DNA of 64,000 nucleotides from Micavibrio_B sp964633355 (lineage in GTDB: Bacteria > Pseudomonadota > Alphaproteobacteria > Micavibrionales > Micavibrionaceae), in the NCBI GenBank assembly GCA_964633355.1, contig CAZWGO010000002.1, positions 124,001 to 188,000 of the forward strand, read 5' to 3'. Shown here piece by piece: positions 52,942-62,815 of this stretch. Numbering within the stretch: the stretch's first letter is position 1; every line of letters begins with the position of its first letter. The notes under the pieces are model-generated. The model had not been told where the DNA came from. It made no database searches and saw nothing but the letters and a program-made list of their open reading frames with translations. The position numbers were made by a program, and so were the translations under genes.

Positions 52942-53040
52942 AGCTTGCGGAAAAGCTTCTCTCTCTTTTATACATAAATACCCAAGATTCCCGCCCTGGG
53001 ATTCTCAAGGCAGAAAAATATCAGATTAAGGGGATGCCGT

Positions 53041-55746
53041 ATGGCCCGTTCTAGTTACGCATTAGGATTTTTAACATTTGGACTTCTGGCGACGACGTCA
53101 ATGGTGACGCCAGCCAGAGCGGAAACAGCTCAGGCCCAGACCGCCTGGACAATCAACCGCGTCGCCAGCGCCGCTTCCGGCAGCTATTGCACCATGGCGC
53201 AGAAATATTCCGACAACACGATCGTGACATTCGCGAAGAACTCAACCGGCCAGTATTCGGTTGCTTTCGATTTTGCCCGTCCCCAATTCCCGCAAGTCGG
53301 CCAAACGACTGTAACGCTTCGCCCGGGTAACGGAGAAGCTCGTACATTCAACGTCGCGCCGACATCGGACAAGGTCGTCGTCATCGGTCTCGGTGAAGGT
53401 TCGTTCATTGATGCCGTTAAAACGTCCGGCAAGATGGATGTCGAAACAGGCGGCAAGTCGTTCAGTTACGCGCCGTCCAAATTTGCCTCTGCGGCGGGTG
53501 AGCTTTCCGACTGTATCGGTGGCAAGAAATCACCGGCTATCGCATCGGCTGCTCCTGTAGCGCCTGCTGAACCGATTCCTCAGGCGACACAAAAAGTTGC
53601 CACGATTGCTCCTTCCAATGTCGCGGTATCAGGTCTTGAATCCGAGGTTTCCCGTTTGAAACAGGAAAATCAGGTTTTGCGCGCGCAGAAAACTGTTTCC
53701 GGTGACACCTCTCAAGAACTCAACCGTGTAAAAGCAGAATTGGCAACAGCGCAAGCCTTAAATCAGTCTCTAGCTCAGCAGCAAACAGCCAATCAGGCAG
53801 CGCAGCAACAATTGGCTGAGCTGCAAAAGCAGAATGCTGACATGAAAGCGCAGCTTTCAACGGCTAATCAGAATCTAGCCCAGTTGCAAACTAAAGCGGC
53901 GCAAGGCGCGGGTGCTTCCGAGCAACTGTCTGTTTTGCAAAAGCAAAACGCGGATATGAAACTGCAACTTGAAGCCGCGACAAGAAATATTGCCGATCTT
54001 CAGGTCAAAAACGTCCAGTCCACGCAAGTAGCAAGCCAGCTCGGTATCATGCAAAAACAAAACGCGGATGCAAAAGCCCAGCTTGATGCCGCGAACACCA
54101 TGATTGCCCAGTTACAAGCCAAAGCGACGCAGGGAACATCTGCAATGGATCAAGTAGCTTCGCTGCAAAAACAATCGGCAGACATGAAGACCCAGCTCGA
54201 TGCGGCAAATTTAACGATTGCTCAATTGCAAACGAAAGCCGCGCAAGGCACATCAGCGGCAGAACAAGTTTCTGTTCTGCAAAAGCAATCGGCTGATATG
54301 AAAGTTCAGCTTGATGCCGCGAACGCAACTATTGCACAGCTTCAAACTCAGGTCTCGCAAAGCAACGCTCTTACAGGACAATTGGCTACCCTTCAAAAAG
54401 AAAACGCCGATCTAAAAATCCAGCTTGGGGCATCGAATGCAATGACAGCTCAATTGCAAACAAAGGCAGCGCAGGGAAGCTCTGCTGCCGAGCAAGTGGC
54501 TATGTTGCAAAAACAGAATGCTGAAATGAAAATCCAGCTTGATGCGGCAAACGCCAACTCGGCGCAATTGCAGACCAAACTGACGCAGATGCCTATCACA
54601 CCTGCTATCGATCAGGTCGCTATCAAAGAGAATGAAAGCCTGAAGCAGCAAATTGCAGCTTTGCAGACAACAATTGCGACAAAGCCAGCTGCTATCGATA
54701 ATTCTCAACAGCTTGCAGCGCTTCAAGGCGAAAACTCTGCGCTCAAACAGCAATTGGCATCGGCAAAATCTGCGCCTTCCGGTGACAATGAGGCTTTGAA
54801 AAATTTGCAAAGCCAACTGGAAGCGGCGAATTCAGAAAACGAAACGCTGAAACAGCAGCTCGATAAAGTTACGACGACGGCGAGTGCCGGCGGTAATAAC
54901 TGGGATCTCGAACAGGCGACAAAACGCTATCAAGAATCCCAGCGCGAAATTCGTCGTTTGGCTGCCTTGGTTCAGCAAGAAAAGCAGGCACGCAAGCAAG
55001 ATCGTGAAGCGATGGAAGCAAAGCTTTTTGATCCGGCGATTACCAACGACATGCAGCAAGCCAAGCTTAATGAAATGCAGCGTCGTATAGCGGAGCTTGA
55101 AAGCGGTATTCCTTCCTCGCAAGCATCTATGGCGTCAGCCGCGGTGCCGGTTTCGCCGGTTGAAAAATCGGCTCCTGTAAATGTCGCTGCGGTCGCACCG
55201 GCTGCAGGGGTAGAGCAGCCGAAAGCCGCAGCTAAACCGGTTATGCCCGTTGCCAGCGCGATTGTTTCGCCTGTGGCATCCGTGAAATTCCAGACTCAGG
55301 AAGATTTCACGCGTATGCTCCAAGGGGCAGGTATTAATATTCGAGGTGATGTCGAAAATGTTGAAACAGGAAGCTCGGATTTATATCGCGCTTATCGCTG
55401 GAAAACAGACAGCCTCTTCGGTAGCGCCGAGCAACGCGCAATGAAGGCTGGTAAAGGCTTTGATGCGGCGGTCAATGACTATCTGGATCGTGCGAAATCC
55501 CGCTGTGAAGGCGACTTCGCAGCTGTGCCATCCGATGTCGTTGTATCGGTTGATAAATCCAAATCTTTCGAATTCGCCTGTATTGGCAATAAAGCCAATA
55601 CATCGGCTTCTGTCATGTTCACCTATGGTAATGACGTGATGACGATCCTTGCACATGAAGGAAGATCCGAAGCGATGGACCTGGCCATGGAAGCGAGAGA
55701 TCGCATGGCAAGCCAGATGGGCAATATAAAAACAGCCGCGAAATAA
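53041..55746 (+). CDS. Periplasmic coiled-coil protein with 38-residue repeats
   Basis: 901 residues. Signal peptide (SYALGFLTFGLLATTSMVTPARA). An N-terminal domain (about 35-160) has a cysteine pair (SYCTMAQKY and LSDCIGG). A long coiled coil (about 200-690) contains seven tandem 38-residue repeats (261-526) of type LQKQ-ADMK-QLDAAN, then Leu/Gln/Glu-rich helix up to the conserved block QKRRIAEL. A Pro/Ala/Val linker (about 695-745) precedes a globular C-terminal domain (about 755-895) with two cysteines (KSRCEGDF, FEFACIGN). The overall form suggests a periplasmic spacer or envelope-spanning structure. Followed by a bidirectional terminator before phaR. Confidence 0.7.
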   Translation: MARSSYALGFLTFGLLATTSMVTPARAETAQAQTAWTINRVASAASGSYCTMAQKYSDNTIVTFAKNSTGQYSVAFDFARPQFPQVGQTTVTLRPGNGEARTFNVAPTSDKVVVIGLGEGSFIDAVKTSGKMDVETGGKSFSYAPSKFASAAGELSDCIGGKKSPAIASAAPVAPAEPIPQATQKVATIAPSNVAVSGLESEVSRLKQENQVLRAQKTVSGDTSQELNRVKAELATAQALNQSLAQQQTANQAAQQQLAELQKQNADMKAQLSTANQNLAQLQTKAAQGAGASEQLSVLQKQNADMKLQLEAATRNIADLQVKNVQSTQVASQLGIMQKQNADAKAQLDAANTMIAQLQAKATQGTSAMDQVASLQKQSADMKTQLDAANLTIAQLQTKAAQGTSAAEQVSVLQKQSADMKVQLDAANATIAQLQTQVSQSNALTGQLATLQKENADLKIQLGASNAMTAQLQTKAAQGSSAAEQVAMLQKQNAEMKIQLDAANANSAQLQTKLTQMPITPAIDQVAIKENESLKQQIAALQTTIATKPAAIDNSQQLAALQGENSALKQQLASAKSAPSGDNEALKNLQSQLEAANSENETLKQQLDKVTTTASAGGNNWDLEQATKRYQESQREIRRLAALVQQEKQARKQDREAMEAKLFDPAITNDMQQAKLNEMQRRIAELESGIPSSQASMASAAVPVSPVEKSAPVNVAAVAPAAGVEQPKAAAKPVMPVASAIVSPVASVKFQTQEDFTRMLQGAGINIRGDVENVETGSSDLYRAYRWKTDSLFGSAEQRAMKAGKGFDAAVNDYLDRAKSRCEGDFAAVPSDVVVSVDKSKSFEFACIGNKANTSASVMFTYGNDVMTILAHEGRSEAMDLAMEARDRMASQMGNIKTAAK
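53821..54618 (+). repeat. Seven tandem 114-bp coding repeats
   Basis: Units begin at 53821, 53935, 54049, 54163, 54277, 54391 and 54505, each opening with a CTGCAAAA(A/G)-type codon run (Leu/Met-Gln-Lys-Gln). Copies 4 and 5 are nearly identical in protein sequence. Thirty-eight residues cannot be made from heptads or hendecads, so each unit must break or shift the coiled-coil register, likely at the Gly-Thr-Ser-Ala segment. Confidence 0.9.
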
Positions 55747-55752
55747 GAATAA

Positions 55753-55781
55753 AAAAATCCCCGCTAGATGCGGGGATTTTT
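55753..55781. terminator. Bidirectional terminator before phaR
   Basis: AAAAATCCCCG-CTAGATG-CGGGGATTTTT serves both the coiled-coil gene and the convergent phaR. Confidence 0.85.
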
Positions 55782-55795
55782 ATAAGCCCAAGAAA

Positions 55796-56332
55796 TTATT
55801 TGTCTTCTTCGTCTTCTGGTGGCGGTTCCGTTTGAGTGGCTGGCTTGCCGCCGACAGGAAAGTTCGCTCCGAAATTGCCAAATGTCTTCATGGCGTTTTC
55901 GAACATCGCCATATTCTGTTTGGCGATTTCTTCAAAGGCTTGCATGGACGGCATAATAGGACCGAGCGATTTGCTCATCTGTTCTTTAAACTGGTCCTGA
56001 TTTTTTGTGAAAGCGGAGAATGTTTGCTCCAGATAATTCGGAACGAGCGGTGAGACGTTGTTACCGTAAAAGCCAATCAATTGACGCAGGAAATTTACCG
56101 GCAAGAGATTGGTTTCGCCTTTGGATTCCTGTTCCACGATAATCTGCGTCAAAACTTGGCGAGTTAGATCGTCGCCGGTTTTAGCGTCATAGACGACAAA
56201 TTCGTAACCGTCTTTGATCATTTCGCAGAGATCATAGAGGGTGACATAAGAACTGCGGCCTGTATCATAGAGTCTGCGGTTCGCGTATTTTTTGATAACT
56301 ACGGGTTTGTCGCTGCCTTTTTTTCCGGCCAT
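55796..56332 (-). CDS. phaR: Polyhydroxyalkanoate synthesis repressor PhaR
   Basis: 178 residues from ATG 56332, with AAGGTG 5 bases upstream; a longer in-frame reading to 56476 would overlap the divergent phaC start and lacks a ribosome site. The N-terminal PHB/PHA accumulation regulator domain reads VIKKYANRRLYDTGRSSYVTL and IIVEQESKGETNLLPVNFLRQLIGFYG. The Q-rich helical C-terminus (about 110-165) suits granule binding. PhaR binds DNA and PHB, and represses phasin and its own gene when polymer is absent. Confidence 0.93.
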   Translation of the reverse strand: MAGKKGSDKPVVIKKYANRRLYDTGRSSYVTLYDLCEMIKDGYEFVVYDAKTGDDLTRQVLTQIIVEQESKGETNLLPVNFLRQLIGFYGNNVSPLVPNYLEQTFSAFTKNQDQFKEQMSKSLGPIMPSMQAFEEIAKQNMAMFENAMKTFGNFGANFPVGGKPATQTEPPPEDEEDK

Positions 56333-56429
56333 GCTGCACCTTTTTGTTGTATTAGAGTCTAAATATGTTGTCAGTATGCACAAATCCGTTAACGCTGCAA
56401 AACCTTTAACCTCTAAAGACATAACATCT

Positions 56430-57593
56430 ATGGATAAATCAGGTTCAAGACATAAACCCCTTGTGATGCATCTCACGCTCGCGGCAGCAGCGCTTGCCGA
56501 TCCGCAGTTTCAAAAAAACGAGAACATTGACGAAGCTTTCTGGCAAAAGCCGGAAGGCAAAAACGTCAAGGCGAGTATGGATAAAGTCGTCGCCGGTATT
56601 CGTAATTATCAGCTCCATAATTTCAAACGTCCGGAAAGCAAAAGGCCTGTCGTCTGGCAGGATGGCGAAGCCCGGCTTTTCCATTACAAGCCGAAGAAAA
56701 AAGCGAAAGCACGAATTATGGTCATTCCATCCATGATCAACGGGTCGGAAATTCTCGATCTTCTGCCGGGAAAATCATTGATGAACTGGCTGGCGGAGCA
56801 GGGATTTGAGGCATTTCTTCTCGATTGGGGTGATCTGACAAAAGATAAAGAACTACAAAGCATCGATCTGGCGCTCGGTAAAAAAATAAAGAAACTTCTG
56901 AAATGGCTCAAGCCTCAATCGGATCTGCCTCTGACAGGTCTGGGCTATTGTATGGGCGGTTTACTGCTGGCGGCCAGCAATCAGCTTTTCCCCAAGGCTT
57001 TCGACAGCCTTGTGTTTATAGCAACGCCGTGGGATTTCAAAAAAGATACCAAAGGTAATTTTTCAGGAAGCGTAACCAATTGGGCCAAAGACGGATTGCC
57101 GCAAACCATGCTTCTGGATTATATGCCAGCGCAATGGCTTCAAATGATCTTTGCCGGTGTAGATGCCGGGCTTATCGCTCGTAAGTTTTCCGCCTTTGCA
57201 GATATGGACCAAGCCAGCAAAGAAGCTCAATTATTCGTTGCAGTTGAGGATTGGGTAAACGGCGGGTCGGATTTGCCGACATCTATCGTTCATCATACAG
57301 TTAGCGGATGGTATGTTGAAAACCAGCCCATGAAAGGCACATGGGAAGTGGCTGGCAAAATTATCCAGCCGGAGAATATTGCCAAACCTGCTTTCGTTGT
57401 TGTGCCGGGAAAAGATAAGATAGTACCGCCGGCATCTACACGGCCTTTAGGTAAAAAAATCAAAAGTGCCAAAATTATAGAACCGGATTGCGGACATATC
57501 AGCATGATGGTTGGCCGGAACTCGGAAGAACAGGTCTGGATTCCGCTTCGTGACTGGCTATTTTCGCAGCGCAGCATGAAAACCAAGCCTTGA
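56430..57593 (+). CDS. phaC: Poly(3-hydroxyalkanoate) synthase-like protein (short)
   Basis: 387 residues if started at ATG 56430; ATGs at 56376 and 56292 would add 18 or 46. The alpha/beta hydrolase core holds the lipase-like box GYCMGG (Cys174), Asp329 (GKDKIVPP) and His356 (DCGHISMM), the Cys-Asp-His triad of PHA synthases. Length is near class III PhaC (about 355) but no PhaE neighbour is seen; class I enzymes are about 590. VIPSMINGSEILDLLPGKSLMNWL and LLDWGD are typical PhaC blocks. Divergent from phaR and followed by phaA and phaB, so it is likely the PHB polymerase. Confidence 0.82.
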   Translation: MDKSGSRHKPLVMHLTLAAAALADPQFQKNENIDEAFWQKPEGKNVKASMDKVVAGIRNYQLHNFKRPESKRPVVWQDGEARLFHYKPKKKAKARIMVIPSMINGSEILDLLPGKSLMNWLAEQGFEAFLLDWGDLTKDKELQSIDLALGKKIKKLLKWLKPQSDLPLTGLGYCMGGLLLAASNQLFPKAFDSLVFIATPWDFKKDTKGNFSGSVTNWAKDGLPQTMLLDYMPAQWLQMIFAGVDAGLIARKFSAFADMDQASKEAQLFVAVEDWVNGGSDLPTSIVHHTVSGWYVENQPMKGTWEVAGKIIQPENIAKPAFVVVPGKDKIVPPASTRPLGKKIKSAKIIEPDCGHISMMVGRNSEEQVWIPLRDWLFSQRSMKTKP

Positions 57594-57648
57594 AATATCT
57601 GCCTTCGCGTGCATATTACGAAGCGAAGTCACAGCAGGGGATTTATAT

Positions 57649-58860
57649 ATGTCAGAACAAGATTCAGTCGTCATCGTTGCCGCAAAAAGAACCGCGCTTG
57701 GCGCCTTTAACGGAAGTCTTTCGTCTTTAAGCGCAGTCGAGTTGGGCACTTATGTTATCAAAGCGGCATTGGAAGATGCTGGCGTAAAACCCGAAGAAGT
57801 CGATGAAGTTATTTTAGGCCAGGTTTTGACGGCAGCTTCCGGGCAAAACCCTGCTCGTCAGACAGCGATGAAATCAGGTATTCCGGCTGAAAAAACCGCC
57901 ATGACAATAAATCAGGTTTGTGGCTCCGGTCTTCGTTCTGTTGCGCTCGGCATGCAGGCTATCCTAAACGGCGATGCGGATATCGTAGTTGCAGGTGGGC
58001 AGGAGAATATGAGCCTGGCACCACATGCCATTCATTTGCGCAATGGCGTGAAAATGGGTGATGGCACGATGACCGATACGATGATCAAGGATGGTCTTTG
58101 GGATTACTTCAATAATTATCATATGGGCGTCACGGCGGAAAACGTCGCCGAGAAATATGGTATTAGCCGCGATGCGCAGGATGAATTCGCAGCCAGCTCT
58201 CAGCAAAAAGCTGAAGCGGCGATCAAGGCTGGGAAATTCAAAGCGGAAATCGTACCTGTCACATTGAAAGTCAAAAAACAGGATGTCGTTTTCGACACAG
58301 ATGAATTTCCGCGCGCGGGTACGACTGTCGATACGCTCAAAGGATTAAAACCAGCCTTTAAAACGGATGGCACAGTCACGGCAGGTTCCGCTTCCGGTAT
58401 CAATGATGGAGCGGCCATACTAGTTCTGATGCGTGCATCAGAGGCAAAAAAGCGCGGTTTGGAGCCGTTTGCGAAGATTAAATCATGGGCCACGGCAGGT
58501 GTCGATCCGTCGATCATGGGGACAGGACCAATTCCGGCGTCACGCAAAGCGCTAGAAAAAGCTGGTTGGAGTGTTGACGATCTCGATCTGATTGAATCGA
58601 ACGAAGCTTTCGCCGCGCAGGCTTGCGCCGTTATGAAAGATTTGAAACTCAGTGCCGAAAAAGTGAATGTAAACGGCGGCGCGATTGCGCTCGGCCACCC
58701 GATCGGCGCATCGGGCGCGCGTATCCTTGTGACGCTTCTTCATGAAATGGCGCGGTCGAATAAGAACAAAGGTCTTGCGACATTATGCATCGGCGGCGGT
58801 ATGGGTATCGCGCTATGCGTCGAGCGGGACGAAACATCTAGCTGGAAGAAAGTTTCTTAA
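57649..58860 (+). CDS. phaA: Acetyl-CoA acetyltransferase (beta-ketothiolase)
   Basis: 403 residues. Condenses two acetyl-CoA to acetoacetyl-CoA for PHB. Catalytic residues: Cys91 (INQVCGSGLRS), His350 (ALGHPIGASGARI) and Cys380 (LCIGGGMGIAL). AGGGGA precedes ATG. The stop overlaps phaB by 1 bp (TAATG). Confidence 0.95.
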   Translation: MSEQDSVVIVAAKRTALGAFNGSLSSLSAVELGTYVIKAALEDAGVKPEEVDEVILGQVLTAASGQNPARQTAMKSGIPAEKTAMTINQVCGSGLRSVALGMQAILNGDADIVVAGGQENMSLAPHAIHLRNGVKMGDGTMTDTMIKDGLWDYFNNYHMGVTAENVAEKYGISRDAQDEFAASSQQKAEAAIKAGKFKAEIVPVTLKVKKQDVVFDTDEFPRAGTTVDTLKGLKPAFKTDGTVTAGSASGINDGAAILVLMRASEAKKRGLEPFAKIKSWATAGVDPSIMGTGPIPASRKALEKAGWSVDDLDLIESNEAFAAQACAVMKDLKLSAEKVNVNGGAIALGHPIGASGARILVTLLHEMARSNKNKGLATLCIGGGMGIALCVERDETSSWKKVS

Positions 58861-59585
58861 TGTCGGGAATTGCTATTGTCACGGGCGGTACACGCGGGAT
58901 TGGTCTTGAAATTACCAAGGCGTTAATTGAAGCCGGATATAAAGTAGCTGCCATCTATCATGGCAATGAAATCGCCGCCAAGAAATGTACGCAAGAAACA
59001 GGCGCTTTCGTTTATAAATGCGATGTTTCAAGTTTTGATGAATGCGCATCTGTTATAAACCAAATCGAATCCGATCACGGCCCGGTTCGCATTCTCGTCA
59101 ATAACGCCGGTATTACCAAAGACAGCATGCTTCATAAAATGGCCGAAGAATCATGGCATGACGTCATTGAAACCAACCTGACATCGTGTTTCAACATGTG
59201 CCGCGCCGTGATCGCCGGTATGCGCGAACGTTGCTTTGGCCGCATTATCAATATCAGCTCTATCAATGGCCAAAAAGGCCAATTGGGTCAGACGAATTAC
59301 TCTGCGGCGAAGGCTGGCATGCTCGGCTTTACAAAAGCCTTGGCTTTGGAAAGTGCGGCAAAGGGTATTACAGTCAATGCGATTTGCCCGGGCTATATCG
59401 AAACCGATATGACAGCCGCCATGCATAAAGAAGTACTCGACTCCATTATTCGTTCTATTCCGGCAGCGCGCATGGGCAAACCTGAAGAGATTGCCGATCT
59501 GGTTGTTTTTCTTGCTTCTGAAAAAGCGGCGTTTATGAATGGATCGACGCTGACGATCAATGGCGGCCAGTATATGGCGTCATAA
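58860..59585 (+). CDS. phaB: Acetoacetyl-CoA reductase
   Basis: 241 residues, SDR family. Reduces acetoacetyl-CoA to (R)-3-hydroxybutyryl-CoA with NADPH. Rossmann TGGTRGIG (8-15), NNAG (81-84) and the catalytic Ser134-Tyr147-Lys151 (SINGQKGQLGQTNYSAAKAG) are present. Directly coupled to phaA, so phaC-phaA-phaB form an operon. Confidence 0.94.
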   Translation: MSGIAIVTGGTRGIGLEITKALIEAGYKVAAIYHGNEIAAKKCTQETGAFVYKCDVSSFDECASVINQIESDHGPVRILVNNAGITKDSMLHKMAEESWHDVIETNLTSCFNMCRAVIAGMRERCFGRIINISSINGQKGQLGQTNYSAAKAGMLGFTKALALESAAKGITVNAICPGYIETDMTAAMHKEVLDSIIRSIPAARMGKPEEIADLVVFLASEKAAFMNGSTLTINGGQYMAS

Positions 59586-59668
59586 ATCCATATTCAGGGT
59601 TTAAATTTTGTTCATCTGGGCTATATCTTATTCATCGATTCAAAAAATCCATGAGGTAGGCCCCGAAA

Positions 59669-62600
59669 ATGACAAATATTCCAGAATCTGAAGTACAGGG
59701 ATTTGACGATGCTCCCCGCAAAAACTTCAAAATTCCAAAATGGAGTATTGTTCTTGGTGCCATCATTGCCGTTTTGGTCGTTATCGCACTGATTATTCCG
59801 TCATTCCTCGATCAGGACAAATATAAAACTCTCATCATTCAAAAAGTCGAAGAATCGACCGGCTATAAAGTCGCCTGGGCGGATGATCTTGGAATTTCAA
59901 TTCTGCCGGTTCCTCACGTTACGATCAACGAAGCCACGATTTCTGCTGGTGACCGACGCATCGTTGCGGTTAAAAAAGCTGAAATATCCGTTGAGCTAAT
60001 GCCACTTCTTCAAAAACAGGTTCAGATTTCGAGCGTTAAATTAATAGAGCCTGATATCAATTTATTGGTCGATGCTTCCGGTCGTCAGACATGGATGACG
60101 CCGAAGATGCAGGAGCAAAAAGCCCAGAGCGAAAAGCAGGCCAATCCATCGACGCCGAATGACGAAAAGACTCAATCGATCACTCTAGATTCCGTTTACA
60201 TCGAAAAAGGTCATATCGTTTATAAAGATGACAGCAAAAAAGCAGCGCATGAAATTTCCGATCTCAATACGGATTTAAGTCTCAAAAACCTGACGGGTCC
60301 TTTCGATGTCGATGCCGATCTTGTTTATAACGGTAACCAGATCGCTGTAAAAGGCGAGACCGGAGAAATGGTTGAAGGAAAACCGACCTCAGTTGATCTT
60401 GATATTGCTCTACCTAAACTGGATGTGTCCGGGAACTATAAGGGCGAAATCACGACCGGGGATAATCTAAGCGTTAAAGGTGATTTGAAACTCTCAGCAA
60501 AAGATCTCGAAAACACTATGGCTGCTTTCAGCAAGGATAAGCCGCAACTGCCTGAAGATTTGAATGGCGCATTACATCTTTCAACAGCCGTTATTTATGA
60601 TGGCGATACAGCCAGCCTCGATAAGCTGGATTTAGCCTTAGGCGATCTCGCTTATAAGGGCTCGTTAAAAGTTGCAGGATTAAAGACGTCTGCTTCGCCT
60701 AAATTGTCCGTCGATTTGGAATCGACTTCCGGAGATATCAAGGCAGCAAATGCACTTATCAAAATTCTAAGTGATCTTTCGGTTAAGGGAACCGGTACGT
60801 TTGTAAATAACATCGTGACAATAGAGCAGGGTGTTATCGGATTCGAGGGGCAGACGATAAATCTGACCGGAAATTATGCTTTGCCCCAGCAGGCGGGAGC
60901 ACGTCCTAAAGTCAATGCAACGATTAAAGCCGGTAAGATCGATATCGATGATATTCAGCGTCAGTTAAATCCTTCAACGGAAAGTGCGGCGCAAAAAGTT
61001 ATCAATGAGAAAGCAAATCAGGCGCAATCTTCCGTTAAAATTAAAGGAACGACGTTGCCCTTCGACGGTACGATTTCGGCTTCGATTGGCAGTTTAAGTT
61101 TTGGAGGCAAGACCTATTCGAATATCAATGCGGGACTGACCAGCAGTGGCAAATCTCTTTCTATCTCTAATCTTTCGCTCGGAACCGTTGCCGATACGAC
61201 TGTTGCTGTCAAAGGTACGATCGCAGATTTAGAAAAATTATCCGGCTTTGATTTAACAGCGAATGCCAAGACAGGAAATGTGGAAGGCTTAGCAAAAGCG
61301 TATAATTATGATCTGAAGCTGGACAGGACTTTGGGAGCGGCTTCAATTGCCGGTACTTTTAAAGGAAGTCTTGAAAATATGGCTTTTAATGCAACTGCCG
61401 ATGCGCTCAACTTTGCCGTAACCGGCGCGGGCAATGTCAAATCAGCTCTCGAAAATCCGCAAATTGAAGGTTTAAACATTCGTATCCGTCACCCATCTTT
61501 GCAAACGGCAGTACGTAACTTCTCGCCCTCATTTGAGGCGCCCGGTAGTTTCAATGGGCCGCTCGATGTTGCAAGCTTGGTGTCGCTGAATAACAAGAAA
61601 TATGAGTTGTCGAATATTTCGGGAAGTATCGGCTCGACATCTATTGCAGGTAAAGTCTCAGCCGATATGTCTGGCGCAAAACCATCGGTAAATGGGGATT
61701 TAAATTTCGGCAATATGGTGTTTGATTCCGCCGCACCGAAAGCAGGAACGACGACAACTTCTTCAAAGCCTTCTTCTGCTCCTGCAGCGAGTTCTTCGGA
61801 AACAAGATGGTCGCGTGAAGCTATCGATACATCATGGATGAGCAAGTTTAATGCCGATCTAGCCATCAAAGCAGCGTCTATCACACAAGGTCTATGGAAG
61901 CTGAACAATGCAAATCTGTCGTTTAAACTGAATGACGGCTCTTTAAACATCGGCAATATGTCGGCACAGATGTTTGGCGGCGATGCGGCAATCAATGGCA
62001 ATATGAAAGGTGGTACGGCTCAAGCACCACTCTCGATGACCTGGAGCGCAAAGGCAAATAATATCAATGCCCAGCAACTGCTTAGCGCGGTTCAGAATAA
62101 ACAATCAGATACGCTATCTGGCATGATCAAGTCTTTTAATCTGGATATCGCATCTTCCGGCATTTCTCCGGCGGCACTGGTCTATGCCTTGAGCGGTAAG
62201 GGAAATATCAACGGTGACAACATCGTCATTAAAGGCGTCGATGCTGCAAAGCTTGCCGAAACTGCCAAGGGAAGCTTCAAGCCGCTCGAGCGCGCAGGAA
62301 GCCTCTTAAGTTCCTTCAAGGATGGCCAAACAGCTTTCAGTACGTTCAATGCTGATTTTACTATTGCCAGCGGCGTTGTGAATTTCTCGCAGATCAAATT
62401 CGACGGGCAGCAGGCTTTATTGACCAGTACAGGAAACGTAAACCTGCCAAGATGGACGATCGACCTGAAGAATAATATGACGGTCAAAAATTCTGAAGTC
62501 CCGCCATTTGACTTTACAATTTCCGGTCCTCTCGATAATCCGGCGCAAGCTGGCGGCAGTATTATCGAAGGTTTTCTTCGCGAGAAAGCCACAGAGAAAG

Positions 62601-62815
62601 TTCAGAAGCTGATTACAGACAAGCTTGGCGACAAGCTGGGTTTCCCTCTGGGCGGAGCAGCTAAGACGGCAACTCCTGAAGCTACTGAATCTACGACAAC
62701 ACCTGCTGCCGAAACAGATACAACTGTCGTACCTGTAGAGAAAACCAAAGAGCAGAAAAAGCAGGAGCAGATTCAGGAAGGCGTAAAAGCGCTTCAGGGA
62801 TTATTCGGCCAATAA
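59669..62815 (+). CDS. AsmA family protein
   Basis: 1048 residues. A transmembrane anchor (about 25-45, SIVLGAIIAVLVVIALIIP) is followed by a long periplasmic beta-rich part. VEESTGYKVAWADDLGISILPVPHVTINEATI is the typical AsmA N-terminal motif and the C-terminal PFDFTISGPLDNPAQ is the usual AsmA end. AsmA proteins are now seen as bridges that move phospholipids between the membranes. Length exceeds E. coli AsmA (617) but similar sizes are common. A terminator after it lies within the convergent RHH gene. Confidence 0.92.
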   Translation: MTNIPESEVQGFDDAPRKNFKIPKWSIVLGAIIAVLVVIALIIPSFLDQDKYKTLIIQKVEESTGYKVAWADDLGISILPVPHVTINEATISAGDRRIVAVKKAEISVELMPLLQKQVQISSVKLIEPDINLLVDASGRQTWMTPKMQEQKAQSEKQANPSTPNDEKTQSITLDSVYIEKGHIVYKDDSKKAAHEISDLNTDLSLKNLTGPFDVDADLVYNGNQIAVKGETGEMVEGKPTSVDLDIALPKLDVSGNYKGEITTGDNLSVKGDLKLSAKDLENTMAAFSKDKPQLPEDLNGALHLSTAVIYDGDTASLDKLDLALGDLAYKGSLKVAGLKTSASPKLSVDLESTSGDIKAANALIKILSDLSVKGTGTFVNNIVTIEQGVIGFEGQTINLTGNYALPQQAGARPKVNATIKAGKIDIDDIQRQLNPSTESAAQKVINEKANQAQSSVKIKGTTLPFDGTISASIGSLSFGGKTYSNINAGLTSSGKSLSISNLSLGTVADTTVAVKGTIADLEKLSGFDLTANAKTGNVEGLAKAYNYDLKLDRTLGAASIAGTFKGSLENMAFNATADALNFAVTGAGNVKSALENPQIEGLNIRIRHPSLQTAVRNFSPSFEAPGSFNGPLDVASLVSLNNKKYELSNISGSIGSTSIAGKVSADMSGAKPSVNGDLNFGNMVFDSAAPKAGTTTTSSKPSSAPAASSSETRWSREAIDTSWMSKFNADLAIKAASITQGLWKLNNANLSFKLNDGSLNIGNMSAQMFGGDAAINGNMKGGTAQAPLSMTWSAKANNINAQQLLSAVQNKQSDTLSGMIKSFNLDIASSGISPAALVYALSGKGNINGDNIVIKGVDAAKLAETAKGSFKPLERAGSLLSSFKDGQTAFSTFNADFTIASGVVNFSQIKFDGQQALLTSTGNVNLPRWTIDLKNNMTVKNSEVPPFDFTISGPLDNPAQAGGSIIEGFLREKATEKVQKLITDKLGDKLGFPLGGAAKTATPEATESTTTPAAETDTTVVPVEKTKEQKKQEQIQEGVKALQGLFGQ

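Noticed and set aside
53821..54618. Regular repeat as CRISPR array
   Set aside because: Unit of 114 bp without distinct spacers and fully coding in one frame.
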